A DNA stretch of 64,000 nucleotides, taken from NCBI RefSeq assembly GCF_029478665.1, contig NZ_JARPQB010000040.1, positions 25,071 to 89,070 on the forward strand. Direction: 5' to 3'. Shown here piece after piece: positions 54,833 through 63,972 of this stretch. The position numbers were made by a program, and so were the translations under genes. The notes under the pieces are model-generated. The model did no database searches, was not told where the DNA came from, and was given only the letters and a program-made list of their open reading frames with translations. The stretch is from Pseudomonas entomophila (GTDB taxonomy: Bacteria > Pseudomonadota > Gammaproteobacteria > Pseudomonadales > Pseudomonadaceae). Within the stretch, counting starts at the first letter, position 1; each line of letters begins with the position of its first letter.

Positions 54833-55558
54833 GTGCACGCTGCCGCCACGCCCCATCCTGCACTCGCCTCCCAACCCGACTACCACCTTTTCAAACGTAT
54901 CGGCCTGCTGCTGCTGGCCATCGCGCTTTACGTGCTAGGGAACATGCTGGCGGGGGTCCAGGCCGCGCTACAAAGTGCAACCTTCACCCTCGACAACCAG
55001 ACCCTAATGCTGGGCATCGGCTATGCCGGCATCGCCCTGCTCCTGCTGTTCTGCCTGCAAAACCGCAAGCAAGGCATCGTGCGCACCTTCGCAGGCCATA
55101 GCTTCAGACGCCCGTTGCTCAATGGCGTCCTGGCCATCGTTGCCGCCTACGCCCTGTGCATCGCCAGCATGAAGGCCTTCGACATACCGGAAGAGCCATT
55201 CATGGTGACGTTCTTCGACGGCCTGGATAACCGCCAGATCATCCTGCTCAGCCTGAGCGTGGCGCTGTTCCCGCCGCTGACCGAAGAGCTGCTGTTCCGC
55301 CACTTCCTCATGCGCCTGCTGCCCTGGGAGCGCGGCCAGCTCCTCAAGTACACCGCCATCCTGGGGAGCGCACTGCTGTTCGCCGCCATCCACAGCCAGT
55401 ACCAGAACCTGATCACCCTGGTGCTGATGTTCGCCGTTGGCGTCATTCTGGCTGTCGCCCGCATCGCCAGTGGCGGCCTGCTGGTGCCGATGCTGGTCCA
55501 TGCCAGCGCCGCAGTGACCGCCCTTGCCTGCCATGCCCTGTTCCAGGCGACCCGCTGA
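54833..55558 (+). CDS. CPBP-family intramembrane metalloprotease
   Basis: A 241-residue membrane protein with about seven hydrophobic segments and the CPBP (Rce1-like) motifs FPPLTEELLFRHFLMRLL (EExxxR, near residue 144), FAAIHSQYQN (second-motif His) and LLVPMLVHASAA (third). Such proteins cleave within membranes or process bacteriocin-like peptides or self-immunity. A GTG at 54833 with AAGGA at 54820-54824 is preferred; the frame continues upstream to 54716. It is divergent from the Hcp operon. Confidence 0.88.
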   Translation: MHAAATPHPALASQPDYHLFKRIGLLLLAIALYVLGNMLAGVQAALQSATFTLDNQTLMLGIGYAGIALLLLFCLQNRKQGIVRTFAGHSFRRPLLNGVLAIVAAYALCIASMKAFDIPEEPFMVTFFDGLDNRQIILLSLSVALFPPLTEELLFRHFLMRLLPWERGQLLKYTAILGSALLFAAIHSQYQNLITLVLMFAVGVILAVARIASGGLLVPMLVHASAAVTALACHALFQATR

Positions 55559-55570
55559 GCACGCATGAAA

Positions 55571-55601
55571 AAGCCGCTTCCGAACCTAGCGGAAGCGGCT
55601 T
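55571..55601 (-). terminator. Rho-independent terminator
   Basis: A perfect 12-bp stem (AAGCCGCTTCCG at 55571 with CGGAAGCGGCTT at 55590) and 7-base loop. On the minus strand it is followed by TTTTTCATG, so it terminates the gene at 55637; the plus strand has weaker T content but it may serve the CPBP gene too. Confidence 0.85.
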
Positions 55602-55636
55602 GCGTGTAACCTGTTTTTACTGCGGGTTTGGCGCCA

Positions 55637-55939
55637 TCACTCGCGGTCACCCTTGCCAGCCTGGTTGCCCGGCAACTGCCCATCGATCATCGCCTTGGCC
55701 ATGCCGCTGAGGTAGTACGTGGCGCGCATCAGCGTCTGCGCCTCTTTGGGTTTGCTCAATGCCTGGTACGTCAGCCCGGTAATGCAGCCCAGGATGATGG
55801 ATGTTTCCTGCAGCACATCCTCCGTCGGCAACCCCGGGATCGCCTGCACCCAGTCGCGTACCGAACGCCGCTTGGTGCGCTCGACCAGGCTGATGATTTT
55901 CGGATCCCCAGTGCCTTTCGCTTGCTCGTCCTTGTCCAT
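55637..55939 (-). CDS. DUF3077-like small protein
   Basis: A 100-residue protein with no catalytic motif. The segment GLPTEDVLQETSIILGCITG and the helical remainder resemble the small DUF3077/DUF6124 group common in Pseudomonas, such as the gene at 18230. Function unknown. ATG at 55939 has GGTGAG at 55945-55950. It is preceded by an attenuator-like hairpin and followed by a strong terminator, so it is an isolated, probably structure-controlled unit. Confidence 0.7.
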   Translation of the reverse strand: MDKDEQAKGTGDPKIISLVERTKRRSVRDWVQAIPGLPTEDVLQETSIILGCITGLTYQALSKPKEAQTLMRATYYLSGMAKAMIDGQLPGNQAGKGDRE

Positions 55940-55957
55940 GACCTCACCCCCCAAGAA

Positions 55958-56072
55958 AAAGAAAGAGCCCGCCGCGTTTCACCCTCCAGGGCCCCCGGAC
56001 CAGACCGCGCGATCCTTGCGCGGCGTTCTGCCCAGAAGCCCGGCCGCCCCCGGACGGTGAAACACGGCGGGC
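55958..56072 (-). promoter_or_regulatory. Attenuator-like leader hairpin of the DUF3077-like gene
   Basis: GCCCGCCGCGTTTCACC (55967-55983) pairs with GGTGAAACACGGCGGGC (56056-56072) over 17 positions with one mismatch, enclosing CCGCGC/GCGCGG (about 56003-56021) and other GC hairpins. On the minus strand the stem is followed at once by TCTTTCTTTTTCTT, like an intrinsic terminator, and then by the ribosome site of the gene at 55637. Confidence 0.6.
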
Positions 56073-56287
56073 AGGGCGAGACTAAAGCGCGTATCCCCTC
56101 GCGACAACGGCCGAACAGGGAAAAACGCTCCTTTAGGAAAAGGACTACACGAACATCGGAAGAATGGCTGTAGGACCTACAGATTTGGCGAGCGTTATTG
56201 CCGGCAGAAGCCCTAGGCAACAAGGTCTTTTTGTCAGTGGGGGCAGCTGCGCGGCGTTCGCCGGCAAAGCCGGCTCCTACAGAATGG

Positions 56288-56508
56288 TATGCCTCCAACA
56301 AACCGAAGGCACCCGCAGCAGCGAGCTGGGGTTTATCGCGATTGCCGGTGGGTCGCCGTTCAACATGGCCGTCGGCTTGCGACGGCTGGGCGTGAAGTCG
56401 GCGTTGTTTGGCGGGTTGTCCAGCGCGCACCTCGCTACCCGCACGACACCGTGGCCGCAGGTGACACCTTCCAAGCGGCCGCGCTCGCCTACCTGCTCAC
56501 GGGTAGGC
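56288..56508 (+). pseudogene. Remnant of a PfkB-family sugar kinase
   Basis: In one frame the sequence encodes GFIAIAGGSPFNMAVGLRRL followed by GVKSALFGGLSS, the N-terminal signature of PfkB carbohydrate kinases. Shortly after, in another frame, comes DTVAAGDTFQAAALAYLL, the C-terminal signature with the catalytic GAGD-like Asp. Between these signatures an intact kinase has about 200 residues; here there are fewer than 20. The middle has been deleted and the frame lost. Confidence 0.75.
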
Positions 56509-56674
56509 CCCGATTTGCCCTTTGAACGCGAACGTCCATCGAACCCCTGAAAACACAGCCCCCTCGGTTGGCGCGGTCCCTGTAGGGGCGGGTTCACCCG
56601 CGATGCAGCCGACGCGGTACCTAGCCCCGACTACGCCGTCGATTCGCAACTGGAGCCTTCTACCCCTCCAAGTT

Positions 56675-56863
56675 CTATTGACGCGCCCCTGACGCGGCCT
56701 GTTGCTGCTTCTCGGCATGGCCACTGATATCCCTTGGGCTGGCGCACATCTGCAGGTTCGGGTCCATGTCACAATTAAACTGTCGTTCGTGGTTGTATTG
56801 ATAAAAGCTTAGCGCGCCGCCGCAACCTGCAAGTACCAACGTCAAAGCAATCACACATTTCAT
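56675..56863 (-). CDS. Small lipoprotein
   Basis: A 62-residue protein with signal MKCVIALTLVLAGCGG, a clear lipobox (LAGC, Cys at residue 14). The mature part is short, polar and has two further cysteines (NCDMDPNLQMCASP). Unknown function. It lies just downstream of the small membrane genes of the second Hcp operon on the same strand. A start 26 codons upstream is possible but would bury the signal sequence. Confidence 0.65.
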   Translation of the reverse strand: MKCVIALTLVLAGCGGALSFYQYNHERQFNCDMDPNLQMCASPRDISGHAEKQQQAASGARQ

Positions 56864-56971
56864 GTCAGTTTCCAATTTAGCCAAAACAACTGAACGCCTC
56901 CTGATGCATGAACGCTCATGACGCTCTACACCCTCGGGCATTGACTGGTTTTAGAGCCTACCTGAGAAAGC

Positions 56972-57193
56972 CTATACAAACCAAGCGTGAAACAAAATCA
57001 TGGCAATACTTATAGTCACCACGACATTCAGTTCCCTCTCGAGCCCATCACCGTAGTCAAACAAGTAGTTGATCAAACCCGAACCGCCAAACAGCTTCAG
57101 ATAAATAGCCATCATCACAATACTAAAAATAGTCATGAGCGTTGCCAGTACCCTCCAGCGGAGCACGAGCTTGGCAAAGCAAAGGGTGAACAC
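56972..57193 (-). CDS. Small membrane protein (orphan immunity-like, possibly N-terminally shortened)
   Basis: A 73-residue hydrophobic protein starting at a GTG. It matches the C-terminal two thirds of the proteins at 52622 and 57272 (LFGGSGLINYLFDYGDGL, MILFHAWF) but lacks about 13 N-terminal residues including the conserved Asp helix. The upstream frame continues without an ATG. It may be a truncated spare immunity gene. Confidence 0.6.
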   Translation of the reverse strand: MFTLCFAKLVLRWRVLATLMTIFSIVMMAIYLKLFGGSGLINYLFDYGDGLERELNVVVTISIAMILFHAWFV

Positions 57194-57271
57194 CTCGCGA
57201 GGTGAAAGCCCAAATCTGCTACAGAGCCCGTCGCCCCCGCCGCCATAGCAAAATTCATTGACAGGGCCGAA

Positions 57272-57559
57272 TCACTTGTGGCGGACAGAAATAGACCATG
57301 CATGAAAAAACATCATGATCAGCGTACCAGCATTCAGCACTATGAGATCCCGATAAAAATCATCTCCATAATCAATCACCACGAAAAACGTCTTGTCATC
57401 CTTTAAAAGCAGCACATAAAACACTCCCATTACAAATCCATACAAAAGGGCTAGCACCTCCCGAAACACACCACTCGTTTCAGAAAACAAATATCGCCGA
57501 AGCAATAACGTCACCGGCACATCCACCAGAATCACCAGCAAAAACTCAAATATACTCAC
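57272..57559 (-). CDS. Small membrane protein, candidate immunity (copy 2)
   Basis: A 95-residue protein with about three membrane helices (EFLLVILVDVPVTLLL first, with the conserved Asp) and VVIDYGDDFYRD ... MMFFHAW. It overlaps the DUF4225 stop by 4 bases, the same arrangement as at 53174. It is closer to the proteins at 52622 and 56972 than to 53174, so specificity has diverged between the two operons. Confidence 0.75.
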   Translation of the reverse strand: MSIFEFLLVILVDVPVTLLLRRYLFSETSGVFREVLALLYGFVMGVFYVLLLKDDKTFFVVIDYGDDFYRDLIVLNAGTLIMMFFHAWSISVRHK

Positions 57560-58269
57560 CTCTTGATCTCTTCATTAAACTGGTATGTAGTCGCACCACT
57601 TGTAAGCCCCTCCAGAAAAACTGCAGATCTACTCATCTGCTTCACCGCCATCTCTTTATCAACGGAATAGTACTTGTAGAGCCTCCATGCATCCGCTTTT
57701 AAAACAGGACGAAGCAACGCCCCCAGCGACAGCGCCGCATCGGTGGCCAAGTAGGCTAACGTACCTTCACGCTCGGTATACCCCAAACTTTTCGAGATTT
57801 CACGGTAGCCTTTTTTCACCGGCCCTTCGACATCATCGCGACCTTCATACAACCCCCTAGCATTCTCATATATATTGTTTCCTCCATGTGCAATCATTGG
57901 CGACCCCAAAGTTGCACATAGCAACCCAAGCGACCCATAACAAATACCGGCACCGGTAATCACCTGGCCTGTTCCACCAACGACACCCACCGCCTGCAAA
58001 CCGATACGCCTAGACTGAGCTTTCAGCCTGTCCCTCTCATTCCTCAGCTCAATAAGCGCATCCCCAGCACTGGATTTACGATCGTACACATCATCCATCA
58101 CCCGCCGCGCGTAATAAGCCAGTTCCCGATTGAACTGCATCCGCAACCGCCGATCGCTCAGGTGTTTGGCACTCACCCCACAGCCATAACTGATCAACCG
58201 AGACGCCGCCGCATTCACCTCCCAATAAGCCTCATCCAGCCGCTCACCAAATTCGTCACGCTGGCTCAT
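57556..58269 (-). CDS. DUF4225 protein, candidate T6SS effector (copy 2)
   Basis: A 237-residue paralogue of the protein at 53446 with the same length. The N-terminal half is nearly identical (EVNAAASRLISYGCGVSAKH, MQFNRELAYYARRVMDDVYD), the hydrophobic Gly-rich core and HGGNNIYENARGLYEG are kept, and the C-terminal half is diverged. A conserved N-terminus and variable C-terminus fit a shared Hcp-loading region and a variable toxic or immunity-facing region. Its start overlaps the hcp stop by 14 bases. Confidence 0.8.
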   Translation of the reverse strand: MSQRDEFGERLDEAYWEVNAAASRLISYGCGVSAKHLSDRRLRMQFNRELAYYARRVMDDVYDRKSSAGDALIELRNERDRLKAQSRRIGLQAVGVVGGTGQVITGAGICYGSLGLLCATLGSPMIAHGGNNIYENARGLYEGRDDVEGPVKKGYREISKSLGYTEREGTLAYLATDAALSLGALLRPVLKADAWRLYKYYSVDKEMAVKQMSRSAVFLEGLTSGATTYQFNEEIKR

Positions 58270-58750
58270 AGCTGCTCCCCCAGGTGGCGTACCCGGTGGT
58301 ACCGGCAGCGTGATGAATCCAGCTGATGGCCCGATAGCTGATAAGCAACCGCTCCTCCGCGTCCTGGTCGGTTAAGAGCACTGTGTGGGGCACGTCCAAC
58401 TCCTGGCTGACGACCACCGCGCCCTCCAGCCTTACGGAGAAGTACTTTTCCCGATGGCCCGCCGAATGAATGCGGTACAACTGGATATCGCAGTCGACCA
58501 CTTCTCGGCTGTCCACGGCCTGGGCCAGCAAGGGTGTAGCCTTGTCGATGTGCTTGGTGATCACCACGGGCTGATGCACTGCACGTTGGTTGGTATCAGG
58601 GGTGGCAATCGTGTGATTGAAGGACAGCACCGTTATTTCGTCCTGGTGCACAAGCTGGCATTTGTTGCCAATGGATGGCTGGGTATTGCACCCCGCCGAA
58701 ATCAACCCCTGTCGATTGCCTTTGATACTCATGTAGCCGTTGAACGCCAT
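58256..58750 (-). CDS. hcp: Hcp-family type VI secretion protein (copy 2)
   Basis: A 164-residue Hcp paralogous to 54156: AFNGYMSIKGNRQGLISAGC, EITVLSFNHTIATP, TKHIDKATPLLAQAVDSREV, HREKYFSVRLEGAVVVSQE. It leads the second Hcp - DUF4225 - membrane protein operon. ATG at 58750 follows GGGAGAG (about 58758-58764). The N-terminal and core residues of the Hcp ring are intact, so it is probably functional. Confidence 0.92.
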   Translation of the reverse strand: MAFNGYMSIKGNRQGLISAGCNTQPSIGNKCQLVHQDEITVLSFNHTIATPDTNQRAVHQPVVITKHIDKATPLLAQAVDSREVVDCDIQLYRIHSAGHREKYFSVRLEGAVVVSQELDVPHTVLLTDQDAEERLLISYRAISWIHHAAGTTGYATWGSSYEPA

Positions 58751-59333
58751 GGTCTGCTCTCCCTGTAGACAAGGGATGCAGCCTACGAAAACGACAACCC
58801 GTTGTATGCCAGACGCTTCCCAAATATTCGCTGATCGCGGAACGCTCTGTTTATTTCGGCCGCTGCTGGCACGTTCCGCGAAGAGCTGTCGGCAGCCCCA
58901 GAATCATCGTGGCAGCGGGCTTGCCCCGCGAGGCAGGTAGAAAGACAGCCAGCGAACGCGTGTTCAGTCACGAGACTCCCTGAACCTACGCTTCGCGGCA
59001 CAACTGTAAGGCCCAAAAGCTCCTTGACTCGAAGCCCGCAGTACACCCGACGACTGCAGCAGTTGCTGTTCGATCGGGGTGAACGCCAGGCGCCAGCCCC
59101 GTAACCTTCCAAACGCCCGCATTGAAGCGATGCCTGGTGCTATCCTCTTTCACCGTTTTTTGTATTTCGAATCAAGTACTGCAATAGGTAGACATGGAGC
59201 CAAGTTGCTGCCAAGGCCGAACCCGACCTAAGCCAAAAGAGCCAGCGAACCAGAGTTCGTGCCACTGACATGAGCATCACCAAGTGACTTGAGCCACGGC
59301 GCCCGTGCCACAACCGCACTACAGAGACCCAAG
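58751..59333. other. Intergenic region between the Hcp operon and the helicase
   Basis: About 580 bases without a supported gene. A REP-like GCGGGCTTGCCCCGCG lies near 58915. Around 59030-59100 one frame reads TRRLQQLLFDRGERQ, which may be the end of a lost gene. The sequence before the helicase (59150-59333) is AT-richer and probably carries its promoter. Confidence 0.4.
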
Positions 59334-62300
59334 ATGCCCCTCCTCCCCCTCTTCTCCCATTCGCTGCCTGATCATTGCAAGGCTGTGCTCTATGCGCTGG
59401 TAACCTCGGTTCCTGGCAAAGGTAAGACCTCGCTGCTCAAACTGCTGCGGGCCATGGAGATCCGTGACGATGGTGGCAGGCTGCTTGACGCCACGACTCT
59501 GCCCGCCTTGCTGGAGTGGCTGCAAAGCCAGGGTTGGATCGAAGTCGAGCAGCGCAACGAAGGGCTGTATTTTTGCGTAGCGGCACAGTGTCGTAACAGC
59601 GTGCTCCTCAGCCTGCTGGGCACAGCCGAGGGGAACCTGTGCTTACATCAGATCAACGCCAGTTTGCCTGCACTTGGGCAATGGCAAATGCCTGGCAGAC
59701 CCCGAGTACTGCAAGAACTTTGGCTACGCCTGCTGAGCGGTGACAGCCAGCGACTGCCCGAGTCGCTGTACCTGTCGTACAAGGTGCTCCCTGTGAGCGA
59801 GTGGCATGCCCAGCACCCTATGCGCCTTCTGCAGTGCGATCCGGCCGGGCGGGAAGTGATCGGCCAACTGGACGAGACGGTACGTGGGCTGCTGATCGAG
59901 GATCACCTGCGCCTGAACAACGACCTGCTGGGGCCGGTAGCCGAGAGCTATGCATTGGCCAAGCAGGAGATAGCACTCAGGCCGTGCCCCGCATTGCGCC
60001 TGCAACTGATTCAACAGGCGCTTTGGCGTGGCGACTGGGCGGCACTGCAGCACGATGGTGAGCAAGAGCTGCCTCTGACGACACAGTGCCTGCAGTCGAT
60101 GCTGCGCGGCCAGCCCGACGAGATCCTGCGATTGCTGCGGGCCTGGCTCACCGATCAGCGCAAACAGACCAAAAAGCGCAAAATCGACCTGCCACCGTTG
60201 CTCAATGCACTGTACTGCCTGGCGCTGATCGCTGAGAACGACAGCCAGCACTACGCTGCGCTCAAGCAGGCACTGGTTCTGGGCACAAAGGAAAACTACG
60301 GCAGCGCTTATCCGGCGCTCTATCAGGTGTTCGAGCGCTTGCAAGGCAACACGCCGGACTTGTCCTACCTGCGGCCAACCACCCTCAATGGCCTGGATGG
60401 GCTGATGCTCTCCCTGGCACTGTACTGGCTGGATGCCCCACTCACCCATGGGCCCGATTGGCGCGCGAAGCTGGAAGGTTACCGAGGCGAACTCGATCAA
60501 CAGGGTTACAACTGGCTGGCGGCAGAGTTCGACGCCCTGATCGCGATACAGTTCGGCGTGCCCCGGCAGCTTCACGATCTGCATCTCGATGCAGGTTTCA
60601 AACCATTGACTGCGCTGCTTCAGCGCCAGGAAGCCTGGCAGCATGCACTTAGCGCGCTGAGTCAGCTAAAACCGGCCAATGCACCGGTCGCCGCGGTTGG
60701 CAAGAAGAGCACCCGCCTGGCGTGGTTGTTGAATCTTCATCGCTACGGCAACCAGCTTGAGCCGCGCGAGCAGAAACTGGGTGCCAAGGGACAATGGAGC
60801 AAGGGCCGCCCCGTGGCACTCAAACGCCTGATGGACGAGGGCGACAGCCTGGACTTTCTCAGCGAGCAAGACCGCCAGGTGATCAGCGCGATCCAGGTCA
60901 GCCAGTCCTACTATTCCCACGCCGAGTACGAATTGCCGCTTGGCATGGCCCTGCCCAGGTTGGTCGGCCATCCGGCGTTGTTCAGGCACGATGCCCCTGA
61001 CACACGCATAGATCTCCAGGCAGGCGAAGCCAGCCTGCACCTTCAGGCTGAGGACGGGCAGATCCATCTGCGTCTCGAGCCGCAGGGCATTGTCACCGCC
61101 GACACCTTCTACGTTCATCAGCAGACACCTACCCGCTTGCAGATCTACCCGGTCAACAGCGATCTGCGCCAGATTGCCAAGATCATCGGCGACGGCCTGC
61201 GCGTACCGCAATCGGGCAAGGCGCAACTGATCGAAGCCGTCAGCGCCATCGCACCGCTGCTGCCCATCCATTCGGACCTGCCCGAGCTCTCGGTGCACCT
61301 TGAACAGGAACCTGCCGATACGCGCCTGTACGCGCATTTGCTGCCACTTGCCGAGGGTTTGCGCTTGCAACTACTGGTGCGCCCATTGGCCGAGAGCAGT
61401 TGGTTTCGCCCGGGCCAGGGCGCACAGAACGTGCTTGGCGAGCGCGACGGCAAACCCTTGCAGGTCTGCCGCGACCTGGCGGGTGAACGCCAGGCACTGC
61501 AACAGGTGCTGCATGCCTGCCCCGGCCTGGCCAACGCCAATAGCGATGGCCAGGAATGGCAACTGGACCAGCCTCAGGATGCCTTGCAGGTACTCGGCGA
61601 ACTGCATGCATTGGACGGCACGTTGCTGCACTGCGTCTGGCCAGAGGGCGAACGCCTGCGCATAAAGGGCCGCTTGAACCTGGACGCGCTCAAGCTGGGC
61701 CTGCGCAAACAGGGTGACTGGTTCATCCTGCAAGGTGAAATCGCACTCGATGACGGCAAAGTGCTGCAACTGCGCCAGCTTCTGGAACTGCTCAAGGCCA
61801 GCCCCGGACGCTTCCTCAAGCTCGACGAGCGTGACTGGCTTGCGCTTGACAAGCGCTTGCGCAAACACCTGGAGGAACTGGCGTATCTGGCTGATCGGGT
61901 CACGGACCAGGGCCTTCGTCTCAGCCCGCTGACGACCCCGTTGCTGGCTGGGCTGGCCGCCGAGGTAAGCGAGTTCAAGGCCGATAGAAACTGGCAGGCG
62001 CACCTCGAAAAACTGCAGTCGATGCGCGACCACCAGCCTCCGCTCCCTCGCACCCTGCAGGCCGACCTGCGCGCCTATCAGCATGAGGGTTTCATCTGGT
62101 TGGCACGCCTGGCTCAATGGGGTGTCGGTGCCTGCCTGGCCGACGACATGGGCCTGGGCAAGACGGTACAGCTGCTGGCCGTTCTGCTGCAGCGGGCCGC
62201 CGGTGGCCCGCAACTGGTCGTGGCACCGACGTCGGTAACCCTCAACTGGCAGGCTGAGAGCCGGCGTTTCGCGCCACAACTGAAACTGCATCTGTATCAG

Positions 62301-63428
62301 CAAGCGCGCAGTCTGGCAGATCTCGGCCCCGGCGACCTGGTGATCACCAGCTATGGGTTGCTGCAGCAGGACAGCGCAGCCTTCGCCGCCCGCCACTGGC
62401 ACAGCGTTGTGCTGGACGAGGCCCAGGCTATCAAGAATGCCCAGACCAAACGCTCTCAAGCGGTAATGGCCTTGCAGTCCGATTTTCGCGTGGTCGCCAC
62501 TGGCACCCCGCTGGAAAACCACTTGGGCGAGCTGTGGAACCTGTTCCGATTCATCAACCCAGGGCTGCTCGGCAGCCAGGAACACTTCAACAGCCGCTTC
62601 GCTACCCCCATCGAGCAGGGCGATGCAGCAGCCCGACGGGCTCTGAAAGCGCTTATCCAGCCCTTTATCCTGCGCCGCCTGAAAAGCCAGGTGCTCGACG
62701 AATTACCCGCACGTACGGAGATTACCTACAAAGTACCGCTGTCCGATGAAGAGGCTCACCTCTATGAGGCCCTTCGCCAGCAAGCGGTGAGCAATGTCTC
62801 TGATCTGGAGCCCGGAGCAGGCAGATCATTCCAAATCCTGACGGAGATCACCCGTCTGCGACGGTTCTGCTGCCACCCGGCCCTGGTAACTCCGGGCTCG
62901 ACCCTGCCTGGCAGCAAGTTCCAGGCTGTCACCGCCATCGTCGAAGAGCTTTTGGACAATGGCCACAAGGCCTTGATCTTCAGCCAGTACGTCGACCACC
63001 TGAGTATCGTCCGTACCTGGCTCGATGAAAAAGGCATCGCCTACCAGTACCTCGACGGCAGCGTGCCCGCCAAGGAACGGGAAAGCCGAGTCAATGCCTT
63101 CCAGGCTGGCGCGGGTGAAGTCTTCCTCATCAGCCTGAAAGCTGGCGGCAGCGGCCTCAACCTCACCGCCGCCGACTATGTGATCCACCTCGATCCCTGG
63201 TGGAACCCGGCGGTGGAGGATCAGGCCAGTGACCGTGCCTATCGCATCGGCCAGCAGCGTCCGGTGACTATCTACCGGCTGGTAGCCGAGAACACCATCG
63301 AGGAGCAGATCGTCGCCCTGCATGCGCGCAAAAGAGGCCTGGCCGACAGCCTGCTGGAGGGCGGTGAAGTGAGTGCCAAGCTGGATGCTGATGCTCTGTT
63401 GGCGCTTCTTGCGGGTTCGCTGCAGTGA
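59334..63428 (+). CDS. SNF2-family DEAD/DEAH helicase
   Basis: A 1364-residue protein. The N-terminal 900 residues are an uncharacterised helical/beta region, found in bacterial SNF2 proteins of this size. The C-terminal ATPase has Walker A DDMGLGKT with Lys943, motif II LDEAQAIKN, motif III ATGTPLENH, the second lobe with LIFSQYVDHLSIVRTWL, SLKAGGSGLNLTAADYVIHL (motif V) and DRAYRIGQQRPVTIYRL (motif VI). Related to RapA/HepA-like translocases; role in DNA or RNA-polymerase remodelling unknown. An in-frame TTG lies at 59289; ATG at 59334 is preferred. Confidence 0.93.
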   Translation: MPLLPLFSHSLPDHCKAVLYALVTSVPGKGKTSLLKLLRAMEIRDDGGRLLDATTLPALLEWLQSQGWIEVEQRNEGLYFCVAAQCRNSVLLSLLGTAEGNLCLHQINASLPALGQWQMPGRPRVLQELWLRLLSGDSQRLPESLYLSYKVLPVSEWHAQHPMRLLQCDPAGREVIGQLDETVRGLLIEDHLRLNNDLLGPVAESYALAKQEIALRPCPALRLQLIQQALWRGDWAALQHDGEQELPLTTQCLQSMLRGQPDEILRLLRAWLTDQRKQTKKRKIDLPPLLNALYCLALIAENDSQHYAALKQALVLGTKENYGSAYPALYQVFERLQGNTPDLSYLRPTTLNGLDGLMLSLALYWLDAPLTHGPDWRAKLEGYRGELDQQGYNWLAAEFDALIAIQFGVPRQLHDLHLDAGFKPLTALLQRQEAWQHALSALSQLKPANAPVAAVGKKSTRLAWLLNLHRYGNQLEPREQKLGAKGQWSKGRPVALKRLMDEGDSLDFLSEQDRQVISAIQVSQSYYSHAEYELPLGMALPRLVGHPALFRHDAPDTRIDLQAGEASLHLQAEDGQIHLRLEPQGIVTADTFYVHQQTPTRLQIYPVNSDLRQIAKIIGDGLRVPQSGKAQLIEAVSAIAPLLPIHSDLPELSVHLEQEPADTRLYAHLLPLAEGLRLQLLVRPLAESSWFRPGQGAQNVLGERDGKPLQVCRDLAGERQALQQVLHACPGLANANSDGQEWQLDQPQDALQVLGELHALDGTLLHCVWPEGERLRIKGRLNLDALKLGLRKQGDWFILQGEIALDDGKVLQLRQLLELLKASPGRFLKLDERDWLALDKRLRKHLEELAYLADRVTDQGLRLSPLTTPLLAGLAAEVSEFKADRNWQAHLEKLQSMRDHQPPLPRTLQADLRAYQHEGFIWLARLAQWGVGACLADDMGLGKTVQLLAVLLQRAAGGPQLVVAPTSVTLNWQAESRRFAPQLKLHLYQQARSLADLGPGDLVITSYGLLQQDSAAFAARHWHSVVLDEAQAIKNAQTKRSQAVMALQSDFRVVATGTPLENHLGELWNLFRFINPGLLGSQEHFNSRFATPIEQGDAAARRALKALIQPFILRRLKSQVLDELPARTEITYKVPLSDEEAHLYEALRQQAVSNVSDLEPGAGRSFQILTEITRLRRFCCHPALVTPGSTLPGSKFQAVTAIVEELLDNGHKALIFSQYVDHLSIVRTWLDEKGIAYQYLDGSVPAKERESRVNAFQAGAGEVFLISLKAGGSGLNLTAADYVIHLDPWWNPAVEDQASDRAYRIGQQRPVTIYRLVAENTIEEQIVALHARKRGLADSLLEGGEVSAKLDADALLALLAGSLQ

Positions 63429-63972
63429 GCGGTTGGGCGTAGGGCAAGCATGGGCTGTGCGCAGGATTGTTGGGAAGGCAAGCTGGCAAGGCTGCGACTA
63501 AGCCGCTCCAGATCGCCACCGAAAATGGCATCAATCACGCAGCCCTTGAGCCACATCACGACAACATCCTTATCCAGACAACTTTGAGTCACAAAGGCTA
63601 CAAAACCTGCAGAAAACCTCAGTTTGGTAGCCTATGGGCGACAAAATTACAGAGCCGCTCGAGATACAGTGCCTGCGCTTGCTCAGTGTCTAGTAGTTAC
63701 TTCGGCGGGCCGCGACCTGCCAGATGACCTGGCGCACTGCATGCTCTTCGCGTTTCGCGTCTTGGACGCCCGGCCAGCGTTGCCACTCCTCGCCATAGCC
63801 CCGCTATGGCTCGTCGCGGCGCCTCGGCCGAGCACCCAAGCCAATCGCCAAAGGAGAACATACTTCCGAGACAGGACACTAGGTTCTGTATGAAAACCTT
63901 TGAAACCTCGCCGAAACCTCTGGAAGCCTGATTTTCCGTAGAGTTCTCGCTTTTTAGGCGAAGGATTCTGCC
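63429..63972. other. Region between helicase and insertion sequence
   Basis: About 540 bases without a recognised gene. Short overlapping frames have no family resemblance. Direct sequence near 63770-63830 (CATAGCCCCGCTATGGC) forms a hairpin. The last 90 bases probably belong to the insertion sequence. Confidence 0.4.
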
